NCBI GenBank assembly: GCA_016710095.1
Contig: JADJLL010000007.1
Location: 62,001 to 126,000 of the forward strand
DNA length: 64,000 bases
Source of the DNA: Candidatus Eiseniibacteriota bacterium
GTDB lineage: Bacteria > Eisenbacteria > RBG-16-71-46
Reading direction: 5' to 3'
A program made the position numbers and the translations under genes. Shown piece by piece: positions 8,777 to 17,254 of the stretch (the first letter of the stretch is position 1; the number at the start of each line of letters is the position of its first letter). A model generated the notes under the pieces. The model saw nothing but the letters and a program-made list of their open reading frames with translations. It made no database searches and was not told the DNA's origin.

Positions 8777-9171
8777 GCCGAGCCTGGGACGTGCTGGTGG
8801 TGGACGACGAAGCCGTCGTGCGCGGCGGCGTGAAGCTCGTGCTCGAGCCCGAAGGACTGGCCGTCGCGCAGGCCGCGACCGTCGCCGAGGCGCTCGCGAG
8901 CGACGCCCTGAACGAATGCCGCTTGCTGCTCTGCGACCTGATGCTGCAGGGCGAGAGCGGACTCGAGGTCGTGAGCGAGGCGCGCCGCCGCCGGCCCGCG
9001 CTGCCCATCGTGCTCATGACCGGCTATGCCACCGACGACAACGCCGCCCTCGGCGCGCAGTCCGGTGCGACCGATTTCCTCGCGAAGCCTTTCGATGATG
9101 TCGAGCTGTTGGACCAGGTACGGCGTGTCCTCGGGGATGCCCATGCCGACGAGAAGGAGGGATCGTCATGA
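8773..9171 (+). CDS. Single-domain response regulator receiver
   Basis: The 132-residue protein is a stand-alone receiver domain: acidic pair DD at 11-12, phospho-acceptor Asp55 in LLLCDLMLQG, conserved Thr in VLMTGYA, and Lys in FLAKPFDD. No output domain is present. The GTG start overlaps the kinase stop (GTGA) with GGGAGGTG upstream, so it is translationally coupled to the kinase and is its likely phosphorylation partner. Its stop overlaps the start of a 22-codon reading frame. Confidence 0.9.
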   Translation: MSRAWDVLVVDDEAVVRGGVKLVLEPEGLAVAQAATVAEALASDALNECRLLLCDLMLQGESGLEVVSEARRRRPALPIVLMTGYATDDNAALGAQSGATDFLAKPFDDVELLDQVRRVLGDAHADEKEGSS

Positions 9172-9236
9172 CCGCGCTTCTGGTGGTCGTGCTGTGTGTG
9201 TTGTTCCTGGGATCGAACTCGGCGTGCGCGCCGTGA
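9168..9236 (+). CDS. 22-residue hydrophobic peptide between two response regulators
   Basis: A short frame encodes 22 residues, starting MTALLVVVLCVLFL and ending NSACAP. The ATG overlaps the stop of the receiver gene (ATGA), an excellent ribosome site (AAGGAGGG, 6 bases away) precedes it, and its stop overlaps the GTG of the next gene (GTGA). The product would be one membrane-spanning helix. Either it is a real small membrane protein of the signalling operon or it is a leader that couples translation of the following gene, which has no ribosome site of its own. Its size makes certainty impossible from sequence alone. Confidence 0.5.
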   Translation: MTALLVVVLCVLFLGSNSACAP

Positions 9237-10315
9237 ACAAGAACCTCGAAGCCGCCCGCGTGCGGCGCGAGCGTGAAGCCGTGCTCAAGGCGCCCGTGAA
9301 GCTGGACATCGCGACCGAGACGCCCAGCCTGCAGCGCGCCGAAGTGCCGAACGCGAAGGCCCGCATCCTCGCCGTGGACGACGAGGCGATCGTGCTCGAC
9401 TCGTTCCGCAAGATCCTCGTGCTCGCCGGCTTCAGCGTGGACACCGTGAACACCGGTCCCGAGGCGCTCGCGCTCGTGCGCCAGCGCGACTACGACTTCC
9501 TGTTCACCGATCTCAAGATGCCGGTCATGGAAGGCACCGAGGTCGTGAAGGCCGTGAAGCACCTGCGTCCGGACGTGGACGTCGCCGTGATCACCGGCTT
9601 CGCCACGATCGAGACCGCCGTCGAAACGATGATGCACGGCGCGGTGGACTACGTGCAGAAGCCGTTCACGGAAGAAGAGCTCGTCGCGTTCGCGAACCGC
9701 ATGTACGTGCGCCGTCAGGCGCGCATCGAGTCGCAGTCGAAGCCGGCCGTGCGCGTGGTCGCGCCCGAGCTGGTGGACATCATGGCGTCGCGTGAGTACG
9801 TCGTGCCCGGCGGCATGTTCGTGGCGACCGGCCACACGTGGGCGCGCATCGAGGACACCGGCGAAGTGTGCGTCGGCATCGACGACTTCGCGCGCAAGGC
9901 GATCGGCAAGGTCGAGCGCGTCGAGCTGCCCGCGCCCGGCACGAGCGTGAAGCGCGGCGAGGTGCTGTTCGTGGTGCGCCGCAAGGATGAGCACGTGCGC
10001 TTCCGTTCGCCCGTGAGCGGCACGGTGACGGCGGTGAACGGCGACGTGAAGAAGGACGCCCGCGCGATGCTGGAGAGCCCGTACGAGCACGGTTGGACGT
10101 GCATGCTGCACCCGACCGACCTGACGCTCGACCTGGCAAACCTGCGCATCGGCAAGACCGTCGTGAGCTGGTACCAGGACGAGGTGACCGCGCTGCGCAA
10201 GGCGAACTCGGAAGCGACCGACGGCGTGGTCCGCTGGTCGGCGCTCGAGGAGCGCTTCATGGGCGCCGGCGACGCCCCGCGCGAAACCACGACGGAGATC
10301 GTCGAAGTCGGGTAG
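9233..10315 (+). CDS. Response regulator fused to a GcvH/lipoyl-like domain
   Basis: Residues 1-40 are a charged linker. A receiver domain follows (VDDEA at 48-52, phospho-acceptor Asp93 in FTDLKMP, Lys in VQKPFT). From about residue 180 the protein resembles glycine-cleavage H protein: GHTWARIEDTGEVCVGIDD, then GKVERVELPAPGTSVKRGE, then RSPVSGTVTAVN. In true GcvH the lipoylated lysine sits seven residues before the SP of SPVSG; here that position is Asp, with Lys one residue earlier, so lipoylation is doubtful. No DNA-binding or enzyme domain is seen. The GTG start overlaps the 22-codon frame. Last gene of the redox operon. It may be a phosphorylation-controlled protein-docking output. Confidence 0.85.
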   Translation: MNKNLEAARVRREREAVLKAPVKLDIATETPSLQRAEVPNAKARILAVDDEAIVLDSFRKILVLAGFSVDTVNTGPEALALVRQRDYDFLFTDLKMPVMEGTEVVKAVKHLRPDVDVAVITGFATIETAVETMMHGAVDYVQKPFTEEELVAFANRMYVRRQARIESQSKPAVRVVAPELVDIMASREYVVPGGMFVATGHTWARIEDTGEVCVGIDDFARKAIGKVERVELPAPGTSVKRGEVLFVVRRKDEHVRFRSPVSGTVTAVNGDVKKDARAMLESPYEHGWTCMLHPTDLTLDLANLRIGKTVVSWYQDEVTALRKANSEATDGVVRWSALEERFMGAGDAPRETTTEIVEVG

Positions 10316-10348
10316 AGGACGGGTGGTGGGGAGCTGCACGCAACAAGA

Positions 10349-10380
10349 CGGGCGGCGCGTTCGAAAGAGCGCGCCGCCCG
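10349..10380 (+). terminator. Terminator hairpin of the redox operon
   Basis: GGGCGGCGCG and CGCGCCGCCC form a perfect 10-bp stem, 34 bases after the last stop. The gene on the other strand ends 24 bases further on, so it may serve both directions. There is no strong T-run. Confidence 0.6.
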
Positions 10381-10403
10381 ATGCGTTGTCGTCGAAGTGA
10401 GGT

Positions 10404-11351
10404 CTAGCGGTAGCCGGTCTTCAGTCGTCCCCACGTCGTGGTGCGCGCGGGAACGGGCCGGCCGGGGCCGGGGCCGTAGGCGCCGATCTGTCCGCCGGAG
10501 TTGCTGTACTCGTAGAAGATCGAGGCGGGGGAAAGACGGAAGTCGTTGCCGAAGGCGTCCTGGAAGAACGGGTCGAAGCCGGCGATGTGCGCTCCCATGG
10601 TCGAGCAGGTCAGTCCATTCCCTCCGCTCGACCAGATATCGCAGTAGTCCCAACTCGGGTAGCTCAGGCATCCATACCAGACCCCCACGCTTGCGATGGC
10701 GCCGTTTTGCGCAAGTCCCCGCTGCCGAAACACTCATCGCATTCGTGGCATTCCGAACCATCAGGCGCGCGATCGCATGCGGTCCGCCGCTTGCGGAGAG
10801 TCCTTGGTCCGCGTCCGCGAGTTCGCAGTCCAGAATATTGCCGCCGTGTTGCGAGTCGATACAGATCTGCGACGCGGAGATGCTGGACTCGAGGACGCTG
10901 CCGCTTCCCACCAGAACGAGCCCCTTGCGCGGTCCATGAACTGAGAGCTTCCGCAGGGAGGCGGCCCCGCTGCCTTCCATTCGAATTTGTCCCCATTCGC
11001 CGAAGCCAGAAGTCCAGAACCGAATGCTGTCGGCGACCGATCCGTCGGCGACGAGCGAGCCGAACACACTGAGCTCGGAGAGGTTCGGGAACTCCCCACC
11101 ATGCAGCGTGTCGTGATCGGCTTGAAGTAGACCAGCACGCCCGGCTCGATCGTGAGCGTGGCGCCGGGGTTGACCACCACGTCGCCTTGCACGAAGTACA
11201 TGGGACCGGGGTAGGCGTAGGTCAGCGTGCGATTGCCGTTGATGAAGCCGTAGAGCTTGTTGCTGTTCGGGTCGACGGCGGCGTTCGCCACGCTCGAACA
11301 GAGCACGAACAGGAGCAGTGCAGCACCGAGTCGGGGTAGCCAGTTCCGCAT
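10404..11351 (-). pseudogene. Secreted beta-helix-type protein, two frameshifts, C-terminal TTTWGRLKT motif
   Basis: The gene starts at 11351 (GGAG ribosome site) with a signal peptide (LGAALLLFVLCSSVANA) and the VNPGATLTIEPGVLVYF motif typical of right-handed parallel beta-helix surface proteins. At about 11117-11120 the coding frame jumps (continuing DTLHGGEFPNLSELSVFGS), and at about 10700-10735 it jumps again (continuing NGAIASVGVWYG) to end in TTTWGRLKTGYR. All three segments read as one sensible protein, so the breaks are either sequencing indels or true inactivation. The end matches that of the protein encoded at 11805-12509. Function unknown; probably cell-surface or secreted. Confidence 0.65.
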
Positions 11352-11457
11352 GGGAATACTCCAAAGGCGAGAGGTGGCGGGGGAAATCACGCGCAGACTA
11401 TCGATCGCCGTGGCCGTCCGCACCGGGCCAGAAGTAGGCCGCGCAGCGCTGAGAAGT

Positions 11458-11546
11458 TGGTGCCGGAGGCGGGGGTCGAACCCGCACACGATTTTGGTCG
11501 TACCGGATTTTGAGTCCGGCGCGTCTGCCAGTTCCGCCACTCCGGC
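11458..11546 (-). tRNA. tRNA-Leu (anticodon CAA)
   Basis: The minus strand folds into a type II tRNA. The acceptor stem GCCGGAG pairs with CTCCGGC, the anticodon stem is CCGGA/TCCGG around CTCAAAA (anticodon CAA), there is a long variable arm, the T-loop is GTTCGAC, and the CCA end is encoded (plus-strand TGG at 11458-11460). Confidence 0.95.
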
Positions 11547-11804
11547 ACAAAGGAGGGGCGACAAGCTATCGCGGCGCGGGAGCGGGCGTCAAAATCCGGG
11601 ATCTCGCCGAAACCGCACCGCGATGAGCTCGCACCCAAACTCCGATTGCCACCACCAAACACGCGCGAGCCCGGCCCCCGAACTTCCCGTGTGTGTCCGA
11701 ACACTTTCCCTTTCGCGGAGTGACCCGACGGTGCTAGGTTCCCGCCGAGCGAATCCGTCTCAACGTTTTTCAGAGGCACCGCACACCGCCGGAGGAGACC
11801 CATC

Positions 11805-12509
11805 ATGAAGCGTTCGGCTACCCGTCTTCACGCGCTGCTCGCCACGTTCGTGGTGACCATCGCGATCGCGAGCTCCGCCCACGCGGCGCTTCGCGCGCCT
11901 CAGGTGTCCATTCTCGGCGGTGGCCTTCAGGGCTACCTCAACTCCGCCGACGGCGGCATCAACGTCGGCACCGATCAGGATGCCACGACTTCCTGGACGC
12001 ACACGTCGTCCAACACCACCGGCTACACGATCCTGCTCGAGTCCTCTGGCGGCGCGAACAACAACGCGCTGGCGATCTACAACAGCACGGCTGGCGTGCC
12101 GACGATGAACATTCTCATCTCGGGCCCGATCGGCGAGTACGGCTTCTCGACCGCGACGTTCAAGCCGGGGAACCAGCTCACGGTGAACCGCTACGACGAG
12201 AACGGCGCCTTCCTGAGCACGTCGACGTTCAACGGCGTCGACCCGAATGGCTTCAGCTTCGCGCTCCTCACCGCGAGCGGTAACTTCTACACGCAGGACG
12301 CGCGCAATCCGGGCGGCAAGGCCCAGGCGGTCTCGTTCAAGGGCACTGGCGGCAACACGGGCGTCTGGTTCCTCTGCTTCGAGGACTCGCAGGTTCAGGG
12401 CGGTGGCTCGGACGAGGACTTCGACGACGCCGTCATTGCGATGGAGTCGGTCAACACGACGCCCGTCAGCACGACGACGTGGGGCCAGCTCAAGACCCGC
12501 ATGCGGTAA
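11805..12509 (+). CDS. Secreted DUF4114-like protein with C-terminal TTTWGQLKT motif
   Basis: The 234-residue protein has a signal peptide (LLATFVVTIAIASSAHA). Its C-terminal half resembles DUF4114 domains of secreted proteins: TGVWFLCFEDS followed by the acidic SDEDFDDAVIAMESV, a likely calcium-binding edge. It ends TTTWGQLKTRMR, nearly the same as the otherwise unrelated protein encoded just upstream on the other strand (TTTWGRLKTGYR). The start has GGAGGAGAC eight bases upstream, and a TAGGTT element lies at about 11735. A strong terminator follows, so it is a single-gene unit. Confidence 0.75.
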   Translation: MKRSATRLHALLATFVVTIAIASSAHAALRAPQVSILGGGLQGYLNSADGGINVGTDQDATTSWTHTSSNTTGYTILLESSGGANNNALAIYNSTAGVPTMNILISGPIGEYGFSTATFKPGNQLTVNRYDENGAFLSTSTFNGVDPNGFSFALLTASGNFYTQDARNPGGKAQAVSFKGTGGNTGVWFLCFEDSQVQGGGSDEDFDDAVIAMESVNTTPVSTTTWGQLKTRMR

Positions 12510-12536
12510 CTGCGCAGATCAGCAGAACGCAGTTTC

Positions 12537-12576
12537 GAGGGGCGGCGCTCACGCGAGTGTCGCCCCTCTTCTTTGT
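12537..12576 (+). terminator. Rho-independent terminator
   Basis: GAGGGGCG...CGCCCCTC forms a strong stem with an inner CTC/GAG pairing, followed by TTCTTTGTT. It ends the DUF4114-like gene. Confidence 0.85.
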
Positions 12577-12814
12577 TGCCGCGGTTCATGGCGTCCAGCC
12601 GGCGTCGACGCTTGCGGGCACCGGCGCCCGGTGTGTCGTGCGGGCGGAGCATGCCCGGTCCCGTACACGCCATCCGGGCGCTCCTGTCCCGGGCCGTACA
12701 TTCCGCTGGCGCTCGAGTGTGGTTTTCCACCATCTTGCGCGCGGCACAGGGAGTGCACGGGGAAGCTCTCGAGTTCCCCCGTTCCGACAAGTCCCCACCC
12801 TGGAGGTCGCACCG
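12577..12814. other. Intergenic stretch with no recognised gene
   Basis: Between the terminator and the next start I see no RNA gene or coding signal. Two similar short strings (GGTCCCGTACA and GGGCCGTACA) lie about 40 bases apart at 12660-12700. They could be operator half-sites, but nothing supports this further. Confidence 0.3.
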
Positions 12815-13390
12815 ATGAAGAAGTTCCTCTCGGTTCTCTTGCTGATGCTCGTCTCGTTCGGAATCCTCGCGCCGTCGCTCGCCGACGCCGCCCGCGTGAA
12901 GGTCGTGCGCAAGGGCCGCCACCACCGCACGGTCGTGGTCGTGCACCGCGGGCACCCGATCCGCCGCGCGATGCACCCGGTTGTCTTCCGCCGCCCCAGC
13001 GTCGTCGTCCGCGTCGCGCCTGTGCGCTTCCTGCCGCTCGTCGTGTGGGCGCCCGTCGTGATCGCCACGCGTCCCGCGGGCGACGCCATGGTCTGGCAGG
13101 ACGCCGAGACGCTCTTCGAGGAAGAAGAGTGGGCCGAGACCGTCTTCAACTCCGACCAGCGCGGCACGAAGCTCTACCTCGAAGTCGTGAAGGGGAAGGT
13201 CCAGTTCGACTTCGCCGAGGTCGTCTTCGAGAACGGTGACTGCCAGGTCGTGGACTTCGCCGAGAAGCCGCACGGCGAGGGTTTCTACTCGCTGCTCGAC
13301 TTCGCCGACGGCCGCAAGGTGGACCACGTGCGCCTCATCGCTCGCTCGAAGGCCGAGGAGTCGCGCGTCGCGCTGATCCTGCAGAAGTAG
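12815..13390 (+). CDS. Secreted protein of unknown function, basic N-half and acidic C-half
   Basis: The 191-residue product has a signal peptide (FLSVLLLMLVSFGILAPSLADA). The first part of the mature protein is strongly basic and His-rich (KVVRKGRHHRTVVVVHRGH). A Pro/Val-rich hydrophobic segment follows, and the C-terminal 100 residues are acidic (TLFEEEEWAETVF onward) and look like a small folded beta domain. I do not recognise the family. The start is set by TGGAGG eight bases upstream. A GC-rich hairpin follows the stop. The charge split suggests interaction with polyanions or the cell wall, but this is speculation. Confidence 0.6.
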   Translation: MKKFLSVLLLMLVSFGILAPSLADAARVKVVRKGRHHRTVVVVHRGHPIRRAMHPVVFRRPSVVVRVAPVRFLPLVVWAPVVIATRPAGDAMVWQDAETLFEEEEWAETVFNSDQRGTKLYLEVVKGKVQFDFAEVVFENGDCQVVDFAEKPHGEGFYSLLDFADGRKVDHVRLIARSKAEESRVALILQK

Positions 13391-13408
13391 CCCGGACGAA
13401 ACGCGAAT

Positions 13409-13441
13409 CGGCGGCGCCGCGCACGAAGCGCGACGCCGCCG
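13409..13441. terminator. Hairpin between convergent genes
   Basis: CGGCGGCG pairs with CGCCGCCG around a 17-base loop between the stops of two convergent genes. It may terminate both. Confidence 0.5.
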
Positions 13442-13465
13442 TTCGACTTCCGGGCGGACGCCCGG

Positions 13466-14026
13466 TCACTTGCGCGCGGCGATCACCACGGCGTCGAGTT
13501 CGGTGATGCGAAGCCGGCCGCTGAGCGAATCCCCGCTCGCGGGACCGTGCAGCGACGTCGTCACGCACATGCGCATGGCCTTGTCCGTGAAGAGCGCGGC
13601 GACGCGCGGATCGCTGCCGAGCGTCGACTGCACGGTGTCCGACTGCCCGGCGGTGAACTGCAGCACCTGCACGAGCACCGGCGTGGTCGTGCGCGGATCG
13701 GTCGCCGAATCGCTGAGGTAGACGCGCAGCGTGTCCACTCCGCTGCCGCGCGACGCGTCGGCGATCGTCGTGAGCGTCAGCTCGACGTTCTCGACCTCGA
13801 CGACGTCGTTCATGCTCGAGAGCATGTTGACGGTCTTGTCCGCGACGAGCGGCTGCTCGCCGGTCTGGATGCCGCCAGGAATCACCGGCACCGGGCCGAA
13901 CGAGATGTCCGTCGTCGCCGGATCGAGATAGCTGGCGATATCCACGCTCAGCATGAGCGAGCGGTCGCCGCAGCCGGCGAGTGCGATCGCGAGGAGCGCC
14001 AGGAAGAAGAGTCTGCGGGACGTCAT
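13466..14026 (-). CDS. Lipoprotein of unknown function
   Basis: The 186-residue protein begins with a lipoprotein signal (FFLALLAIALAGC; Cys18 would be lipidated). The mature part contains a beta-rich region (NVELTLTTIADASRG, VDTLRVYLSD) but no family I can name. AGGAG precedes the ATG. It lies 10 bases downstream of the outer-membrane-like gene and is probably co-transcribed, so the two may act together at the outer membrane. Confidence 0.65.
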   Translation of the reverse strand: MTSRRLFFLALLAIALAGCGDRSLMLSVDIASYLDPATTDISFGPVPVIPGGIQTGEQPLVADKTVNMLSSMNDVVEVENVELTLTTIADASRGSGVDTLRVYLSDSATDPRTTTPVLVQVLQFTAGQSDTVQSTLGSDPRVAALFTDKAMRMCVTTSLHGPASGDSLSGRLRITELDAVVIAARK

Positions 14027-14036
14027 CGGACGGCTC

Positions 14037-15377
14037 CTAGTGGTAGAGCGCGAACCCGGCGCCGAGTTCGGTGGCGCGTTCGTGCGTGAGGTTGCGGGAG
14101 TGGGTGGCGACCGCGGCGTCGAGGCCGAAGCGGCCGAGGCGCAGGCCGATGCCACCGGAAGTCTGGGTCTGGTTCTGCAGGTCGCGCGCGACGCCCGCCC
14201 GCAGCGCGAGGTGGCCCAGCCAGCGCTCGACACCCGCGCAGCTCGTCGTGCGTCCGAGCGCATCGCGCGTGGCGGCCCCGGCGAAGAGGAAGCCGGCGAG
14301 GCGCGTCGTCACGGTGATCTGTCCGGTCGCGGGGATCGTGCTCGTGAAGGGCACACCGTCGGCGACCGTGGTCTCGACGAGATCGCCCGTGAGCGTGTCC
14401 CGCGCGACGATCCGCTCGCGCACCTTCCACCGCAGTTGCGTCGCGAGGTCGTTGGCGGCGAGACCGATCTCGGTGCGGCCGGCGACGATCACGAGTCCGG
14501 CGTCCAGTCCGTGCCCGAAGCCGCCCTGCTGCGGCGTGGCCGTGCGCAGGCGCGCGCGGTAGTCCACGTCCACGGCGTCGTCGCCGAACAGCGTGTCGGC
14601 GGTCGTGAAGCCGGCGGCGCTCTGCGCGTCGGCGTAGGCCAGGCCACGAATGAGCCGCGCGCGCACGCCGGCGTAGAGACCGGTGCGCGACTGGCGCGGA
14701 TCGGGAGAGGAGCGCCACAGCGGCTGCGACCAACCGAGCAGGCCCTGCGCGGCGACCTGGCCGATCGCGTCGTCCGTCACTTCGTAGCGCGTCGTCGGCT
14801 GGAACGGCTCGGCGTCGATGAGCGCGCTCTGCAGCGGCGAGTTGAGCGCGAGCGAGTTCTCCGCGTGCACGAGCGGGCTCACGCCGACGAACATCCGGCG
14901 GTAGCCGATCGCGAGCACGGGCAGGCGGGCGACGACGGCGTACTCGTCCGCGTCGCGCGGCAGGACCTTGCCGACGTCGCCGAGATTGACGGCGAGCGAG
15001 TTGCGGCCGATCGAAACGCCGATGTCGCCGGACGGCGCGGTCGGCGCGTCGAGCGACCAGTTCCACGGCACGTTCATGAGCAGGTTCGCCAGCTCGAACG
15101 CGTTGAAGTCGGGATCCTCGGGATCGAGCACCGGCGGATCCTGGAGCACGGGAATGACGCCGATCGGCAGCGAGATCGCGCGGCAGCCGTGCGCGGGGCG
15201 GGGCACGGAGTGGTACGCGACGTTGACGCCGTCGGCGCCGGGGCCGCAGCCGGGAACGGGCGCGCCGCCCATGCCCAGCCGGCGTGCGCTCATGACCTGG
15301 GCGTGCGCGGGCGCGAACGAGGCCGCACACGTCGAGAGCAGTGCTGCGAGGAAGATCGCCTTCGGAAGCCGCTTCAT
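14037..15377 (-). CDS. Putative outer-membrane protein
   Basis: This 446-residue protein has a signal peptide (AIFLAALLSTCAASFAPAHA) and then a pattern of short alternating strands, for example LAVNLGDVGKVLP, TGLYAGVRARLIRG, GLDAGLVIVAGRTEIGLA and LALRAGVARDLQ. It ends in an aromatic-containing GAGFALYH strand. Together these suggest an outer-membrane beta-barrel related to the PorV/TraF-like group, which is an inference from pattern only. GAGGGG lies before the ATG. It is followed by the lipoprotein gene in the same operon. Confidence 0.6.
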   Translation of the reverse strand: MKRLPKAIFLAALLSTCAASFAPAHAQVMSARRLGMGGAPVPGCGPGADGVNVAYHSVPRPAHGCRAISLPIGVIPVLQDPPVLDPEDPDFNAFELANLLMNVPWNWSLDAPTAPSGDIGVSIGRNSLAVNLGDVGKVLPRDADEYAVVARLPVLAIGYRRMFVGVSPLVHAENSLALNSPLQSALIDAEPFQPTTRYEVTDDAIGQVAAQGLLGWSQPLWRSSPDPRQSRTGLYAGVRARLIRGLAYADAQSAAGFTTADTLFGDDAVDVDYRARLRTATPQQGGFGHGLDAGLVIVAGRTEIGLAANDLATQLRWKVRERIVARDTLTGDLVETTVADGVPFTSTIPATGQITVTTRLAGFLFAGAATRDALGRTTSCAGVERWLGHLALRAGVARDLQNQTQTSGGIGLRLGRFGLDAAVATHSRNLTHERATELGAGFALYH

Positions 15378-15660
15378 GTGCCACCCCTCGGTGAGCGGAG
15401 TGCGCCGCGGCGATGATCCCGTGGCGATCCGCTCCGCCCGTGACGGGGGAGCGCCTCCGCGCGCCGTTCGTCTCGCAAGGTCGGAGCCAGCGGGGCGCGT
15501 TTCGGCCGTTCGTCCGCGCTTCGCGGGCGCCGTACCCCGCGTGCGGCGCGAAGGCGGGCGCGGGCATGCCAACCGGGGGCGCAGGGCGCTTTCGCAACCC
15601 TCGAACTCGCTCGCATTTCGTGTAGCATGCCCGCGGTTCGAACCGACCCTTGGAGGCGTC

Positions 15661-17250
15661 ATGGATTCGCGAATCATCGAGGCGGCGCGCACCGCCTTCC
15701 GCTCGAATGGCTCCACGCTCACCCTCGGCGCGCTCGTGCATGCCGGAGAATGCAATGCCGAGCCGCTCGCCGCATTGCCGCTCGCCATGGCGAACCGCCA
15801 CGGGCTGATCGCCGGCGCGACCGGAACGGGCAAGACCAAGACGCTCCAGCTGCTCGCCGAGCAGTTCTCCGCGGCGGGCGTCCCGGTCTTCCTCGCCGAC
15901 CTGAAGGGCGACCTCTCGGGGCTCTCCATGCCCGGCGAGGCGAGCGAGCGCGTGAACCAGCGCGCGAAGGACACGGGCTACTCGTGGAAGGCGGGCGGCT
16001 GCCCGGTCGAGTACCTGAGCCTCACCGGCAAAGGCGGCGCCCAGCTGCGCGCGACGGTGTCGTCGTTCGGTCCGCTGCTGCTCTCGCGCGTGCTCGGGCT
16101 CAACGACACGCAGACGAGCGTGCTCTCGATGGTGTTCAAGTACGCCGACGACCAGAAGCTCGCGCTGCTCGACCTGGCGGACCTGCGCGCGGTGCTTCAG
16201 TACCTGAGCGGTGACGGCGCCGAGGAACTCGCGAACTACGGCGGCATGAGCAAGGCGAGCGTCGGCGTGCTGCTGCGCGAGATGGTCGAGCTGGAACAGC
16301 AGGGCGCGGGCGCGTTCTTCGGCAATCCCGAGTTCGACCTCGACGACCTGCTCGCGGTGAAGGACGGCAAGGGGCTCGTGAGCGTGCTCCAGCTGCGCGA
16401 CGTGCAGGACAAGCCCGGGCTCTTCTCGACGTTCATGATGTGGATGCTCGCGCGGCTCTACCACGAACTGCCCGAAGTCGGCGATGTGGACAAGCCCAAG
16501 CTCGTCTTCTTCTTCGACGAAGCGCACCTGCTGTTCGACGACGCGAGCAAGGAGTTCCTCGACCAGGTCGAGCAGGTCGTGCGGCTCATTCGCTCGAAGG
16601 GCGTCGGCGTGTGGTTCGTCACGCAGAGCCCGAAGGACGTGCCGGCCGACATCCTCGGCCAGCTCGGCAACCGCGTGCAGCACGCGCTGCGCGCGTTCAC
16701 GCCGGACGACGAGAAGGCGCTGCGCGCCGCCGCGCGTACGTTCCCGAAGACCGACTTCTACGACGTCGAGGAGATCCTCACCACGCTCGGCATCGGCGAG
16801 GCGTTCGTCACGGTGCTCGCGCCCAACGGCGCGCCGACCCCGCCGTTCGCCGTGCGCATGATTCCGCCGGCGTCTCGCATGGGTCCGCTCAGCGAAGGTG
16901 AGCTGGTGAGCGCGCTCGCTGCATCCGAGCAGGTGCGCGAGTACGCGGTGGCCGAGGATCGCGACAGCGCTCGCGAAGCGCTCGCGCGGCGCATGGCCGG
17001 TGACTCGGCGGCCGCGGCCCCGGTGGCACCTGCCGCTCCCGTGCAGCCGTCCGGAGTGCCGCCCGTGGCCGAACAGCAGCCCGATCCGGGCGCGCGCGCG
17101 GCCGAAACGGTGGCGGGCGCGGCAGCCATGGTCGGCGCGGCGCTCAACTCGCCCGTCGGCCGTCAGGTGGCGCGCACACTCGTAAGCACAGTGACGCGCG
17201 GTCTGCTCGGAGCGCTTCTGGGTTCACCGCCACGGCGCCGACGCCGATAG
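15661..17250 (+). CDS. HerA-like P-loop ATPase (DUF853/YjgR family)
   Basis: The 529-residue protein has a Walker A motif GATGTGKTKT near residue 53 and a Walker B-like FFFDEAHLLF near 283, with GVWFVTQSPKDVP as the following sensor motif. This is the pattern of the YjgR branch of HerA/FtsK-type ATPases, which form hexameric rings; their cellular role is poorly known. The C-terminus ends in an Ala/Pro-rich linker, a hydrophobic helix and an RRRRR tail. TTGGAGG precedes the ATG and a TAGCATGC box lies at 15623. The following 1.8 kb is poor-quality sequence, so downstream partners cannot be seen. Confidence 0.88.
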   Translation: MDSRIIEAARTAFRSNGSTLTLGALVHAGECNAEPLAALPLAMANRHGLIAGATGTGKTKTLQLLAEQFSAAGVPVFLADLKGDLSGLSMPGEASERVNQRAKDTGYSWKAGGCPVEYLSLTGKGGAQLRATVSSFGPLLLSRVLGLNDTQTSVLSMVFKYADDQKLALLDLADLRAVLQYLSGDGAEELANYGGMSKASVGVLLREMVELEQQGAGAFFGNPEFDLDDLLAVKDGKGLVSVLQLRDVQDKPGLFSTFMMWMLARLYHELPEVGDVDKPKLVFFFDEAHLLFDDASKEFLDQVEQVVRLIRSKGVGVWFVTQSPKDVPADILGQLGNRVQHALRAFTPDDEKALRAAARTFPKTDFYDVEEILTTLGIGEAFVTVLAPNGAPTPPFAVRMIPPASRMGPLSEGELVSALAASEQVREYAVAEDRDSAREALARRMAGDSAAAAPVAPAAPVQPSGVPPVAEQQPDPGARAAETVAGAAAMVGAALNSPVGRQVARTLVSTVTRGLLGALLGSPPRRRRR

Positions 17251-17254
17251 AAGA

